Origin: a virus
Virus record (IMG/VR): IMGVR_UViG_3300046690_000356
Location: 1 to 44,464 of that record
DNA: 44,464 nucleotides
Direction: 5' to 3' (one strand)
The position numbers and the translations under genes were made by a program. The notes under the pieces are model-generated. The model worked only from the letters and a program-made list of their open reading frames with translations, searched no databases and was not told where the DNA came from. Shown one piece after another: positions 13,379 to 21,509 of this stretch. Numbering within the stretch: the first letter of the stretch is position 1; every line of letters starts with the position of its first letter.

Positions 13379-16215
13379 CACGCGACCCTATTGTTGATTT
13401 TCCAGAGCACACCGCCCTGCTTCGCTTCATTCGCGATCACGGCGCGCACCGCCAAGTTGATCTTTTTGCCGAGCTCAGCAGAGTTCTGCGCATCGACGAC
13501 GCTGTTCGAACTGCCCTCGATCGTTACCGGCACATTCACCTGAAGCCCGGCGTCTCGTGACGCGGCCGGGGTCACGCTGCCGACCGCAGATCCAACAACG
13601 CCACCGGTGGCAAACCTCGCCAGATCGTTGAGCGCCTTTCCCGAATTCAGGGCATCGATCACCGCAGAGCCGCCAAGGCGCTTCGTCGTATCAGCGGTCA
13701 GAATCGACTCGCCATTGCTCGCGCGGATCAGCAGGCTGTCGCTGGTGCCCGTCCCGGCACCGGACAGCACGCCACCCGTTGCATGAGCGCCCGCGTAGTT
13801 GCCAGTCAGCGAAAGCAGGTTGTCCAGCGAGTCACCGGGGAGCGCGTTCGCAACCGTGGTCGCAGCACCGCTGTAGTCGCCGAAATAACTGGACGCGGCG
13901 GAAATGGCGCTGCTGAAGAATCCGCTGATCGCAGCTTTCGCCGACATGCGGGCGAGGTCCGCAATGACCGAGTTCGCCAGCGACGTGAAGCTGAGCTTTC
14001 CGGTCTGAGCGAAATTCACCCACGCATCCTCCATCCCACCGGTGACATCGCTGAAGAGGTGCTCGGTCTGCTTCATCTTGTTGTCGGCTTCCGACACGTA
14101 GTCTGCCCAGCCGGCAGTCACGCCATTGACCCAATCAGCCTGCTTTTCTTTGATCGCGGCGTAGTAATCGGTGTATGCCTTCAACGACGTTTGCAGATCG
14201 GCTTGGATCTTCGCCGACTCGCCGGTGTACACGGCGTTATCCATGCCCGTGTCACGCGCGGCCTTGTTCAGCTTTTCCTGCTCCTGCTGATACTTGGCAT
14301 AGATCGACTTGACTGCCTCGGCTTGCTTTTGGGCATCCGATCCCATACCGATCGAGCTCAATTGACGGTCGTACTGCTCAGCCTGAGATTGCTGATAGCT
14401 GGCAATGTCTGCATCGATCGACGCGGCGGCCGCTATCAGCTTGTTCAGCGCCTCTTGTGCAGCGACCTGCTTCTCGATCTCGACGTTTTGCTTCAGCGCC
14501 GCGTCGATCTCGGCCTGATGCGCGAGCAACGATTTTTGGTCCGCCGTCAGCGTCTTCTTCGTCTTCAGGTCCGCCATCTGCTGGTCGAACTTGAGCAGCT
14601 TCTCGGCTTCCGTACCGATCTTCTCGCGCGTGCCAAGCTGCGCCTGTAGGGCCGCCTGCGTCTGGCTGGCGGCCTGCAATTCGCGCGTCGCAGCGTCGTC
14701 GGTGTACGCCTTCTCGCGCTTCGGCTTTTCGTCCTTGTACTTGTTCTGCGCGTCGGAAATCTCGACGTTGCGCTGGGAGGCGAAGGTCGCGTCGAGCGCG
14801 GGCGTGTATGTGCCGGCCGTCTTTGCGAGCGCGACGCGCTTCGCATACGCGGTATTCGCCTCGTTGATTGCCTTCGTGCGCTTTGTCTCGTTGGTCGCGT
14901 TCTGCTCGAGGATTTTGTTCGAGCGGTCGTCCAACTCCACCAGCTGCGACTTTGCATCGTTGACGGCATCGGTTGCTGCCTTGCTTCGCTGCTGCGCAGC
15001 GACCTGATCGTCAATTGCCGCGATCTGCTTCTTGATCGCATCAGTGTTTCCGCCTAGCGGGTTGGCGCCGTCGGGAGCGGTGTCGTTCAGTTGCGAGACA
15101 AGCGCCGCGCGTTGATCCTGAAGTGTTGACGTCCCCGCGATCGCGCGCTTCGTCGCGTTCCACTTGTCGAGAAACCCATTCCAAAGCGCTGTCATGGCAC
15201 CCACTTGCGTGTCGGTGCCCGACTTCATGGTCTTCAGTTCCTGGTCGTACAGGATCCGGAGCGCGGTCGTGTGCTCGCCAGCCTTGTCGAGCGCCTTGAT
15301 GTGCTCGAGCGTCGCGGAATCCATGTCGTGATGCGCAGACTGCCAGTCATCGGCCGCCTTCGACACGCCATCTTGCTGCTTGAGCACCGAGTCGAGCGCC
15401 TTATCGAAGCTTTCGCCGGTCGACTTCGCCATCAGCAGCGCAAGCTCTGTAACGGCCTGCATGTCGGTGCCGAGCACCTTCCCCGATGCCGCCGTTGCAT
15501 CGACTGCGGCCCTCGCCGCCTCGAAAGACGTTCCCACGTCGCCAGAAATCGTCTTGGCGAGCGTCGCGGCCGTATCGGTCGTTAGATTCGCCCAGTTGTT
15601 CGTGAGCGATAGCGACTGATTGAACTTCGTAAATTCTTCGGTTGCGCCGTGGATTGCCGAATACGTTACATAGCTCGCCGCTGCGACAGTCGCAAGTCCG
15701 AGAGCAACAGGATTGGTCAAATAGGCGAGAAAATCCATACGCTCGCCAAGCACGAGGAACGAGCCGGCGAACTGCTTCCAGCTGCCCTGCGACGCCTCGT
15801 GAGCCAAAACCAGCAATTCGCGCCGCGCTGCGGCCGAGGAATGGCCTACGCCATCGGTCGCCGCACTGGCCGCGGCAAGCGACGCGCGCATTTGTTCGGT
15901 CGATCCCGAAATCCCAGCCTGCGCGGCCTGCATGTCGCGCATGTCTGCTTTCGTGTATTGCAGACGCTGGGATTGCTCAGTCCACGCCTTTACTACACGA
16001 TTGATCTGCGAAACCTGCTGCGCCGATACGGTTTCGCCGTTCGCGGCTGCCGCAGTTTGCGCCTCCATGACTGCCTGCTCTTGCGCCCGCACAACCGACG
16101 CTTTTAGGCGCTCAATCGTCATGAAATCCTGATTGGCCTTGGTCGCCTTTACCATTTCAGCGGTAAATTGCGATGCGTCGGCAACCAGTGACGCTTTGAG
16201 CTGAGAGTCAGACAT
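13378..16215 (-). CDS. H: Tail tape measure protein, lambda H-like
   Basis: 945 residues, overwhelmingly helical with long Ala/Gln/Lys coiled coils (QMADLKTKKTLTADQKSLLA, AHQAEIDAALKQNVEIEKQV). An N-terminal LKASLVADASQFTAEMVKAT and a hydrophobic mid-region (FLVLGERMDFLAYLTNPVAL) precede the typical C-terminal lambda-TMP region (MEDAWVNFAQTGKLSFTSLA, NSVIADLARMSAKAAISGFF). The length would set a tail of roughly 140 nm by the 1.5 angstrom per residue rule. Eight bases overlap the upstream gene. Confidence 0.92.
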   Translation of the reverse strand: MSDSQLKASLVADASQFTAEMVKATKANQDFMTIERLKASVVRAQEQAVMEAQTAAAANGETVSAQQVSQINRVVKAWTEQSQRLQYTKADMRDMQAAQAGISGSTEQMRASLAAASAATDGVGHSSAAARRELLVLAHEASQGSWKQFAGSFLVLGERMDFLAYLTNPVALGLATVAAASYVTYSAIHGATEEFTKFNQSLSLTNNWANLTTDTAATLAKTISGDVGTSFEAARAAVDATAASGKVLGTDMQAVTELALLMAKSTGESFDKALDSVLKQQDGVSKAADDWQSAHHDMDSATLEHIKALDKAGEHTTALRILYDQELKTMKSGTDTQVGAMTALWNGFLDKWNATKRAIAGTSTLQDQRAALVSQLNDTAPDGANPLGGNTDAIKKQIAAIDDQVAAQQRSKAATDAVNDAKSQLVELDDRSNKILEQNATNETKRTKAINEANTAYAKRVALAKTAGTYTPALDATFASQRNVEISDAQNKYKDEKPKREKAYTDDAATRELQAASQTQAALQAQLGTREKIGTEAEKLLKFDQQMADLKTKKTLTADQKSLLAHQAEIDAALKQNVEIEKQVAAQEALNKLIAAAASIDADIASYQQSQAEQYDRQLSSIGMGSDAQKQAEAVKSIYAKYQQEQEKLNKAARDTGMDNAVYTGESAKIQADLQTSLKAYTDYYAAIKEKQADWVNGVTAGWADYVSEADNKMKQTEHLFSDVTGGMEDAWVNFAQTGKLSFTSLANSVIADLARMSAKAAISGFFSSAISAASSYFGDYSGAATTVANALPGDSLDNLLSLTGNYAGAHATGGVLSGAGTGTSDSLLIRASNGESILTADTTKRLGGSAVIDALNSGKALNDLARFATGGVVGSAVGSVTPAASRDAGLQVNVPVTIEGSSNSVVDAQNSAELGKKINLAVRAVIANEAKQGGVLWKINNRVA

Positions 16216-16702
16216 TCTTCGCCTCGTTAAGCTTTGCCTGCATTACATCCGTCATCGCCTGAATGGCCGCATCGGCTTTCGCATCCACCGCCGGACGGAA
16301 AAATGGATGCGCGCCGACCGCCGACGTGCCGTGCTCCACGTCGCTGACATGCTTTGCAAATGCGCCGGACAACGGATGTCCCTTTTCGACGATGCGGCCG
16401 TAAAATCCGTCACTCGAAAGGACGACGCTGTACACCTGAAGGGCACCCGGAACGCTCGACTTTTCGGCGTCGTGGTAGGTGATCACGCTTTTTTTCAACG
16501 TCCCAGGCGGGTATGTGCGCCCGCTTCGGATGTGCGGGAATGGACCCACAGGTGCACGCAGCCTCACCTCATCCATGATCACGCGCGCGCCAGCTACGGC
16601 CGCCTGACGCAACGTTGATTCGCTTGCGGCGTCTGACATCTTTGCCAGAAGGTCGGCAAACCCTGCCGGGTTGCTGATGGTCGCGGACGGTAGTTTTGCC
16701 AT
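16208..16702 (-). CDS. HK97 gp10-like tail completion protein, displaced
   Basis: 164 residues with the HK97gp10 pattern: QAAVAGARVIMDEVRLRAPV followed by a G-x-LKKSV strand, VVLSSDGFYGRIVEKGHPL and HPFFRPAVDAKADAAIQAMT. This family forms part of the head-tail junction or tail-end completion. In HK97-like genomes its gene normally lies between head-tail stopper and tail terminator; here it sits after the tail chaperones and overlaps the tape measure start. A small 81-residue protein occupies the usual place. Confidence 0.82.
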   Translation of the reverse strand: MAKLPSATISNPAGFADLLAKMSDAASESTLRQAAVAGARVIMDEVRLRAPVGPFPHIRSGRTYPPGTLKKSVITYHDAEKSSVPGALQVYSVVLSSDGFYGRIVEKGHPLSGAFAKHVSDVEHGTSAVGAHPFFRPAVDAKADAAIQAMTDVMQAKLNEAKNV

Positions 16703-16708
16703 GTCGCG

Positions 16709-17400
16709 TCAGTGCGGTTTTCCAAAGAGAGTTGCCACCAGCAGGCGCGACTGCGCTCGCTTATCGGCAAGAAGAATCGGCTCGTTCTTTGCCGCCTCGG
16801 CGCGCTCGTCTACCGACCAAGGCGTGAAGTCGGCTGGCACGAACGGTGTCGGCTTTGCCTTCGCATTGCGATTCACATTCGCAATAACCGCCGCGACCGT
16901 GCCCGCCCGAAGATCCTCGACCTTCTCACCCCACGGCTCGAACTTATAGAGTTCCATCCAATGGGTGAACTCCCACGAACTCATGCCGTGCAACAGTTCG
17001 TCTCGCGTTTTCCCCAGTGCCAGAGCTAGCCGAAATGAAAACAGCAGCTCTGCACTGGACTTCAGTTTTTTGCTGCGGCTTCCTCGGCTTTCTTCCCGAG
17101 CCCGTTCACCTTCTGACAAGCCAGGCCAATGGCGCGAACCATCTCGGCATGACTATGGCGAAGCGTGTCCACCTCTGCCTCGGTGAACATGGGCGAGCTG
17201 TCTTCGTTCAGCACGCACGCAACCGTCAACGCGCCGAAATAAACGCTGTCCGTAATGCCCTGCTGCTGCAACACCTTCTGGAAGGCGTCGCGGTCGTATC
17301 CGCTCATCACCTTGATTCGGATCGTGTCGTTCAGGCCGTCAACCGACACGTCTTCGAAGCGCGTTTGCAGCGCGGAAAGCAGCTGATCCCGATTCAACAT
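16709..17400 (-). CDS. GT: Tail assembly chaperone GT, made by -1 frameshift
   Basis: The downstream frame (16709-17119) has no independent start with a good ribosome site and encodes the T part: SSAELLFSFRLALALGKTRD, ELLHGMSSWEFTHWMELYKF, typical of phage tail assembly chaperone T (DUF4035-like). It is in the -1 frame relative to the G gene. A slippery heptamer A-AAA-AAC occurs in the G frame at 17071-17065 immediately before the G stop TGA. Slippage gives a 230-residue fusion (112 residues of G then LKSSAELL...). As in lambda, G and GT would act in a set ratio to load the tape measure with tail tube protein. Confidence 0.85.
17062..17400 (-). CDS. G: Tail assembly chaperone G
   Basis: 112 residues, MLNRDQLLSALQTRFEDVSV, followed by DTIRIKVMSGYDRDAFQKVL and a Lys/Ala-rich end (GKKAEEAAAKN). 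Position between tail tube and tape measure, size and the frameshift signal at its 3' end identify it as the lambda G analogue. It is the major product; a fraction of ribosomes continue into the T frame. Confidence 0.88.
   Translation of the reverse strand: MLNRDQLLSALQTRFEDVSVDGLNDTIRIKVMSGYDRDAFQKVLQQQGITDSVYFGALTVACVLNEDSSPMFTEAEVDTLRHSHAEMVRAIGLACQKVNGLGKKAEEAAAKN
17065..17071 (-). promoter_or_regulatory. Programmed -1 frameshift slippery heptamer
   Basis: On the minus strand the zero frame reads GCA AAA AAC TGA; A-AAA-AAC is a classical X-XXY-YYZ slippery sequence, here directly followed by the stop codon of G. Re-pairing in the -1 frame yields AAA AAA CTG and enters the T frame. A stop immediately 3' of the heptamer can itself favour slippage. 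No strong downstream stem was worked out by eye. Confidence 0.88.
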
Positions 17401-17405
17401 GCGGA

Positions 17406-17840
17406 TTAGCCCTCCGCCGGAACGTCGGTCACGTCGCCGGTGATCGTCAGCGCGATCGTGCCGGTCAGAACTGTGTCGGTACCGCCAGCGAGCGGGAACG
17501 TCTTCACGTATGCGGCGAACGTCTTGGCCGAGCCGTCGGGCAGCGTGAGCTTGTACTGCTTGACGGTCTTAGCCTTGCAGGAGGCGAGCATCGCAGCCTG
17601 GCCGGCGTCCGTGTAGTTGATGTTCGCGTCGAGCGAGAACGAACCCCAGTCCTGTAGGCCGAGCCGCTTTTCCTTGGCGACGGAATTCAGATCGGTCACG
17701 TCGATTTCGGTTGCGGACCCGTCGAAACCGGAATAGCTCTTGATGTTGCCGACGTTCGTCCACGTCGGCGTACCCGCGCCGTCGGCGGCGGTGTCGACCG
17801 AGAAGGTGCTGCCCTGCGACGAAATAGCGGTGCTGGTCAT
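17406..17840 (-). CDS. Major tail tube protein
   Basis: 144 residues: SSQGSTFSVDTAADGAGTPT ... WTNVGNIKSYSGFDGSATEI, DVTDLNSVAKEKRLGLQDWG and a C-terminal beta region (FPLAGGTDTVLTGTIALTIT). This is the pattern of lambda V/HK97-type tail tube proteins, especially the E-I-D-V-T-D-L segment. It polymerises around the tape measure. Located just before the chaperone pair, as expected. Confidence 0.9.
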   Translation of the reverse strand: MTSTAISSQGSTFSVDTAADGAGTPTWTNVGNIKSYSGFDGSATEIDVTDLNSVAKEKRLGLQDWGSFSLDANINYTDAGQAAMLASCKAKTVKQYKLTLPDGSAKTFAAYVKTFPLAGGTDTVLTGTIALTITGDVTDVPAEG

Positions 17841-17844
17841 CGTT

Positions 17845-18198
17845 TCACTCCTGATACCAAATTGAGAAGTCCTGCCGACTGCCGTAAAGCTTCGTGTCGT
17901 CTTCGTAGACGCTCACAGGCGCGCCGATCGGCACGCCGCGAACAGGCTCGGCAGTCAGCGCAGCACGAACCTGTTGAATGATGGTTGCCGCTTCAGCGCG
18001 CGTGGTGGACCACACGGCGACCTGCATGCGGCTGTTTTGAAGCGTGTCGACGCCGTCGAATGTGGTTTCGTCGACGCCGCCGACAGATTGGTAGACGATG
18101 TACGGCTTTACGGGGCTGCCGGGCGCCACGTCGGGATAGACGCGGCCGCCGGCGAGCGTCTTGATCGCGCCGACGGTGACCGATTCAGCGGTCGCCAT
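17845..18198 (-). CDS. Tail terminator, DUF3168 family
   Basis: 117 residues: GGRVYPDVAPGSPVKPYIVY, then NSRMQVAVWSTTRAEAATII and an ending of the type DTKLYGSRQDFSIWYQE. The P-Y-I-V-Y-Q and R-x-Q-V-A-V-W motifs are typical of DUF3168 tail-completion proteins that cap the tail tube and join it to the head. Start overlaps the upstream gene by 14 bases. Confidence 0.88.
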   Translation of the reverse strand: MATAESVTVGAIKTLAGGRVYPDVAPGSPVKPYIVYQSVGGVDETTFDGVDTLQNSRMQVAVWSTTRAEAATIIQQVRAALTAEPVRGVPIGAPVSVYEDDTKLYGSRQDFSIWYQE

Positions 18199-18430
18199 CG
18201 CACTCGATCAGCTTGAACACGCGCACGTCGCTCGTGACTGGAGTCACATCAACGACACTGCCAGGCTCACCTTCGTGCGGATAGCTGCGCACCGTGACGA
18301 GAATCGCCTCGCCCGCCTCGAAACGGACGTCGAAACCTCTGACGTTTTTCGGAATTCCCAGTTGCTCCATCAGGAGATCAGCCAGAGCCTTCCCTTTTCC
18401 GCCCATCGGCGTACAGATCGAATTAGCCAT
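18185..18430 (-). CDS. Small protein of the head-tail junction region, unknown
   Basis: 81 residues from ATG at 18430, overlapping the stopper gene end by eight bases. Sequence features: GKGKALADLLMEQLGIPKNV, then FDVRFEAGEAILVTVRSYPH. It stands where HK97-like phages carry the gp10-type gene but does not show that pattern. A longer frame to 18616 is merely the stopper gene in another frame. An alternative start at the later Met (MGGKGKAL) is possible. Function unknown, presumably connector-related from position. Confidence 0.6.
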   Translation of the reverse strand: MANSICTPMGGKGKALADLLMEQLGIPKNVRGFDVRFEAGEAILVTVRSYPHEGEPGSVVDVTPVTSDVRVFKLIECDGDR

Positions 18431-18776
18431 TGTTCGCAAAGGCCGAGCAGGCCAGATCCGTGTATTCGCGACTGGCGAGATTCGGCAGCGGCGCGAGAAT
18501 GTTGAAGATGACGTCTTCGACCGGCTGGCCGTCAACGAACTTGAGCAACACAGCCCGCATGCCGTTATCGATATTCGTGCGATAACGAATCCGGATGCTT
18601 GACGTCGCGCTGGCAACGTCAGCGTCTGAGGTGAGCGTTTCTTTGCCGGTGAGCATGCGCACGTTGCACCAGACGGTCGCGACTTCTACCCACGCGTCAA
18701 CCGGCTGGCCGAGATCGTCTTGCGTCTGGCCGCGGCGCTCGATGCGCACGCGACGGTTGAGATCACCTGCGCGCAT
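18423..18776 (-). CDS. Head-tail adaptor (stopper)
   Basis: 117 residues starting MRAGDLNRRVRIERRGQTQD; the RAGDL(N/R)xRVxIExRxxxxDxxGQPxxxW opening is diagnostic of the phage head-tail joining/stopper family (SPP1 gp16-like). It seals the portal after packaging and binds the tail. Start overlaps the gp6-like gene by one base. Confidence 0.9.
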   Translation of the reverse strand: MRAGDLNRRVRIERRGQTQDDLGQPVDAWVEVATVWCNVRMLTGKETLTSDADVASATSSIRIRYRTNIDNGMRAVLLKFVDGQPVEDVIFNILAPLPNLASREYTDLACSAFANNG

Positions 18777-19138
18777 CAGACGCCGAGCCCCACTCTGTAG
18801 GGGAAAAGCAGTTGCTTCGACCCGGCCGGCAACTCCATGACACTCGACGATGTGCCGACAACGACGTCTTCGCGGAACGCATACAGCTTGCCGAGGATCA
18901 GCAGGATTGCCGCGCGCACCACGTCGTTGATCACAATCGGATCGTCGCCGGCGGTATCAGCGAGCACGGCCGCAGCCATGTCGTCAGCGGTCGCGTAGAT
19001 CTTCCGGTCGAGGAAATCGGCGGCTGACTGCACCGCCGCATTGACATAAAGCTGGATCAGGTCGTCGGCGACGCCAGCGTCTTCGCGCAGATGCGCGAGC
19101 GCCTGCGCAGTCGAGATGATTGGCGTCGGATCGGCCAT
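18776..19138 (-). CDS. Head-tail connector, HK97 gp6-like
   Basis: 120 residues: AQALAHLREDAGVADDLIQL, YVNAAVQSAADFLDRKIY, INDVVRAAILLILGKLYAFR. The helical pattern L-x-x-D-x-x-x-D-x-L-I-x-x-x-I-x-x-A and the end (PYRVGLGV) fit the gp6-like connector (adaptor) family which forms a ring beneath the portal. One base separates it from the preceding small gene. Confidence 0.9.
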   Translation of the reverse strand: MADPTPIISTAQALAHLREDAGVADDLIQLYVNAAVQSAADFLDRKIYATADDMAAAVLADTAGDDPIVINDVVRAAILLILGKLYAFREDVVVGTSSSVMELPAGSKQLLFPYRVGLGV

Positions 19139-19345
19139 TTACTTCGCCTTGGCCTTGTTTTCCGGCTCCGGAGCCTTTTTGTTGCTCGGCGCCGGATCAG
19201 CCTTCGTCGAAACAAGGCCGGCTTTTTCCAGATCTGCCAGCACCGTCTCGCTCTCTTCGACGACATCGCCGCGACGATAGCGTTGCCCGTGGTAGAAGCT
19301 GGTCACGGCCCTTGCCTGCACCGGTTCGGCTTGATTCTCTTCCAT
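19139..19345 (-). CDS. Small hydrophilic protein downstream of capsid, unknown
   Basis: 68 residues, start at 19345 with GGAGAGGAAC before the ATG (a TTG at 19357 is possible but would include the ribosome site). N-terminal VTSFYHGQRYRRGDVVEESE looks like a small SH3-like beta fold; the C-terminus is a Lys/Pro/Ala tail (KKAPEPENKAKAK). Similar small genes are common between capsid and connector genes. It is the first gene after the post-capsid terminator. Confidence 0.7.
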   Translation of the reverse strand: MEENQAEPVQARAVTSFYHGQRYRRGDVVEESETVLADLEKAGLVSTKADPAPSNKKAPEPENKAKAK

Positions 19346-19354
19346 GTTCCTCTC

Positions 19355-19391
19355 CAAAGAAAAAGGGCCGACTCTTTCGAGCCAGCCCTTT
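19355..19391 (-). terminator. Intrinsic terminator after the major capsid gene
   Basis: On the minus strand AAAGGGCTGGCTC-GAAA-GAGTCGGCCCTTT folds into a 13-base-pair stem with two G-U pairs, followed by TTCTTTGG. It lies 29 bases after the capsid stop and directly before the ribosome site of the next gene. It can reduce connector and tail gene transcription relative to capsid. Confidence 0.8.
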
Positions 19392-19419
19392 CGCTACATT
19401 TCTCGTGTGCCGTCAGGCG

Positions 19420-20820
19420 TTACGAGACGTTGCCCAGATCGCCCTTGACGAAGGCTTGCGGACGATACACAGCCAGGCCGAGACGCTCTTCAGCCCGGAT
19501 CGTGACCATGTTCTTCGTGAAGTTGTCCGCGTCTTCGGTCGAGACCAACACGTTCGCGTCTTCGCGATCGAACACTTGCGCGCCCAACTTAAACGCACCG
19601 ACGAGAAACTCGTCGATCGTCATCGCCTGCGTGGCGACGATCGGGCGGCCCCACAGAACCGGGCCGGCGATCGATTGCGGATTCGCGAACAGATACGCGC
19701 CCTCGGTCGTCTTCGTCAGTTCGATGCGCGTCCAGTCGGCCGGATGCAGCACGATGCCCGTGGCCGGGAATTCGGCCAATTCGGCCTGCAGCAGAGCGAG
19801 CCGCAACGTGTCGATGTTCGTCGCACCGTCCAGCACGAACGGCGCCGCGTACGCGGTCGCTTGCGTGTAGATGCCGTTCAAGTTGCCGCCGGTGCCCGAG
19901 CCCATCAGCAACTGCATTTCTTGAACAAACGCCAGGCCGTAGCGCAGCCGGCCGTCGATGTACGAGCCCAGCATCGCCGCGTCGTCGAGGATCTGCTTCG
20001 ACGCCTTGACGAAGTGCGCGATCGTCGCGACGGTCGTCGTCTGCAGGTCGAACTTCATCGTCGACTCGGCCTTGGCCGCGCCTTCCGCTGCCTGAATCGC
20101 GGCGTTGTTCGTGAAGCCCGTTTCGCGCATGTACTCGATCGCGTTCGAACCGGTGCGGCCCGGGGTGATCAGGTCGCGAACCGTCATGCGACGCTCCGGC
20201 GGCGCAATGATGCCCTGCAGGCGCTGCGTTTCGACCAATGCGCCGGCCGAGCCATCGGCATTGGTCGTCGCGCTCGTGATGGCCTTCAGCGCGACGCGCG
20301 CCTTGCCTTCACGATTCGCCATCATGGCCTTGATGCCTTCGTTTTCGGTCACCAATTGACCAAGCGATTTCACCTGCTCAGCGGCGTCAGTACCGCGGCG
20401 TGCGAGCTTCTGTTCCGCTTCGGTCAGGCGCGCCTGAAGTTCGCCCTGCTTCACGAGCAGTTCGTCGACGGCTGCCTTCGTCTCGCCGCTCAACTTACCC
20501 GCATCTTTTGCCTCTTTCAGCGCGAGTTCACCCGATTTCTTGACCTCGTCGCCGATCCGCTTCAATTCCGCGGTGACCTGCTCCATCACCTGCTCCGGAT
20601 TGTCACCGCCGCCGGCATTTTTTCGACGGAAACCTTCAGCGGCGGCGACCGAGCCGATACCCGCGAGCGTCCAACCATGACCACCGAGCGCGCCGAGCCA
20701 GTCGGCCTGATGGAGAGCCTGCGCCACGACGACCGACGCGGCGTGCGCATCCACTGCGAATGCCACAGCCAGCAGCGCGCCAACCGCAACGAATACCTTG
20801 CCAAACAGAGTGCGTTTCAT
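19420..20820 (-). CDS. Major capsid protein, HK97 fold, with signal-like N-terminal extension
   Basis: 466 residues if started at 20820 (TGAGGAAACAC-ATG). Residues 1-28 look like a signal peptide (VAVGALLAVAFAVDAHA-A) and 50-62 are again hydrophobic. From Met79 the protein looks like a normal HK97 capsid: a coiled delta domain (VTAELKRIGDEVKKSGELAL), then GSAGALVETQRLQGIIAPPE, the E-loop/P-domain region (STMKFDLQTTTVATIAHFVK, SKQILDDAAMLGSYIDGRL) and the closing IRAEERLGLAVYRPQAFVKG. From Met79 the length is 388, close to the 385 of HK97 gp5. An internal start is therefore a serious alternative. The prohead protease next door should remove the delta domain. Confidence 0.9.
   Translation of the reverse strand: MKRTLFGKVFVAVGALLAVAFAVDAHAASVVVAQALHQADWLGALGGHGWTLAGIGSVAAAEGFRRKNAGGGDNPEQVMEQVTAELKRIGDEVKKSGELALKEAKDAGKLSGETKAAVDELLVKQGELQARLTEAEQKLARRGTDAAEQVKSLGQLVTENEGIKAMMANREGKARVALKAITSATTNADGSAGALVETQRLQGIIAPPERRMTVRDLITPGRTGSNAIEYMRETGFTNNAAIQAAEGAAKAESTMKFDLQTTTVATIAHFVKASKQILDDAAMLGSYIDGRLRYGLAFVQEMQLLMGSGTGGNLNGIYTQATAYAAPFVLDGATNIDTLRLALLQAELAEFPATGIVLHPADWTRIELTKTTEGAYLFANPQSIAGPVLWGRPIVATQAMTIDEFLVGAFKLGAQVFDREDANVLVSTEDADNFTKNMVTIRAEERLGLAVYRPQAFVKGDLGNVS
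20586..20598 (-). promoter_or_regulatory. Candidate internal translation start in the capsid gene
   Basis: On the minus strand CCGGAG-CAGGTG-ATG puts a GGAG Shine-Dalgarno six bases before the ATG of Met79. Initiation here would yield the 388-residue capsid protein without the hydrophobic extension. Confidence 0.5.
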
Positions 20821-20828
20821 GTGTTTCC

Positions 20829-21509
20829 TCAGAAAGTGAGAGATTTGAGGCTGTCCAACAGCCGATTTGCATCGTTCGCCGAGCTGCCAGACTCACTCTG
20901 GAGCAGGTGTTTCAGCCCACGATTGGCGATAACCGCGGACTGTGATTTCGAGAAGCCTGCCTCGCGCAGGAACCGCTCGAATTCGGGTAAAGAGGGAATG
21001 CCGCCATGTGCGATCACTGACTTGACGGCCTCGACGCGCGCCTCGGTGTTTGCCGGGTTCGTGACGATCGAGATCTCGACCAGATCGAGTTCGTTAAGCG
21101 TCCGGATGCCGGTTTTTTCGTTGTAACTGGCGTTGGTGACGTAGTAGCCAATCGACAGACCGGTGATGGCCTTTGCCTTCATGCCGCGATAGGCAATCTT
21201 CGCGTTCGGCGCGTCGTCGAGCCACAGGGAGCCGTCGCCGAACAGGCCCTTGTCGTCTTCTTTCAGGCCCGACCATGATCCGATGGGCGTATAGCTGTCG
21301 TGTTGCCACAGAATCGGCAGGGAGCGGCCGCTCGCCGCGATGTCTTCGAGGCTTTTCGCGAACGCGCCAGGCGCCACGATTTCACCGTAGCTGTCGACGT
21401 TGCCGAACACCGATCCGTAGCCGGAAAACTGCCCCGAGTCGTCGACGGATTTCACATCGAGATCGAATGCGCGGACCTTATAACCGCCTTTTCCGCTCTT
21501 ACGATTCAT
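20829..21509 (-). CDS. HK97-type prohead protease (U35)
   Basis: 226 residues. The catalytic residues of the HK97 gp4 family can be placed: His70 in LPILWQHD, Ser119 in ITGLSIGYYV and Glu145 in NELDLVEISIVTNPAN. The opening (VDDSGQFSGYGSVFGNVDSY) is also typical. It is packaged in the prohead, cleaves the capsid delta domain and then itself. The gene overlaps the portal gene by 11 bases and precedes the capsid by 8. Confidence 0.93.
   Translation of the reverse strand: MNRKSGKGGYKVRAFDLDVKSVDDSGQFSGYGSVFGNVDSYGEIVAPGAFAKSLEDIAASGRSLPILWQHDSYTPIGSWSGLKEDDKGLFGDGSLWLDDAPNAKIAYRGMKAKAITGLSIGYYVTNASYNEKTGIRTLNELDLVEISIVTNPANTEARVEAVKSVIAHGGIPSLPEFERFLREAGFSKSQSAVIANRGLKHLLQSESGSSANDANRLLDSLKSLTF

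Noticed and set aside
19120-21126. A 668-codon open frame on the + strand
   Set aside because: It runs antisense to capsid and protease genes with clear motifs; its composition (Arg/His/Asp repeats) is that of a GC-rich shadow frame.
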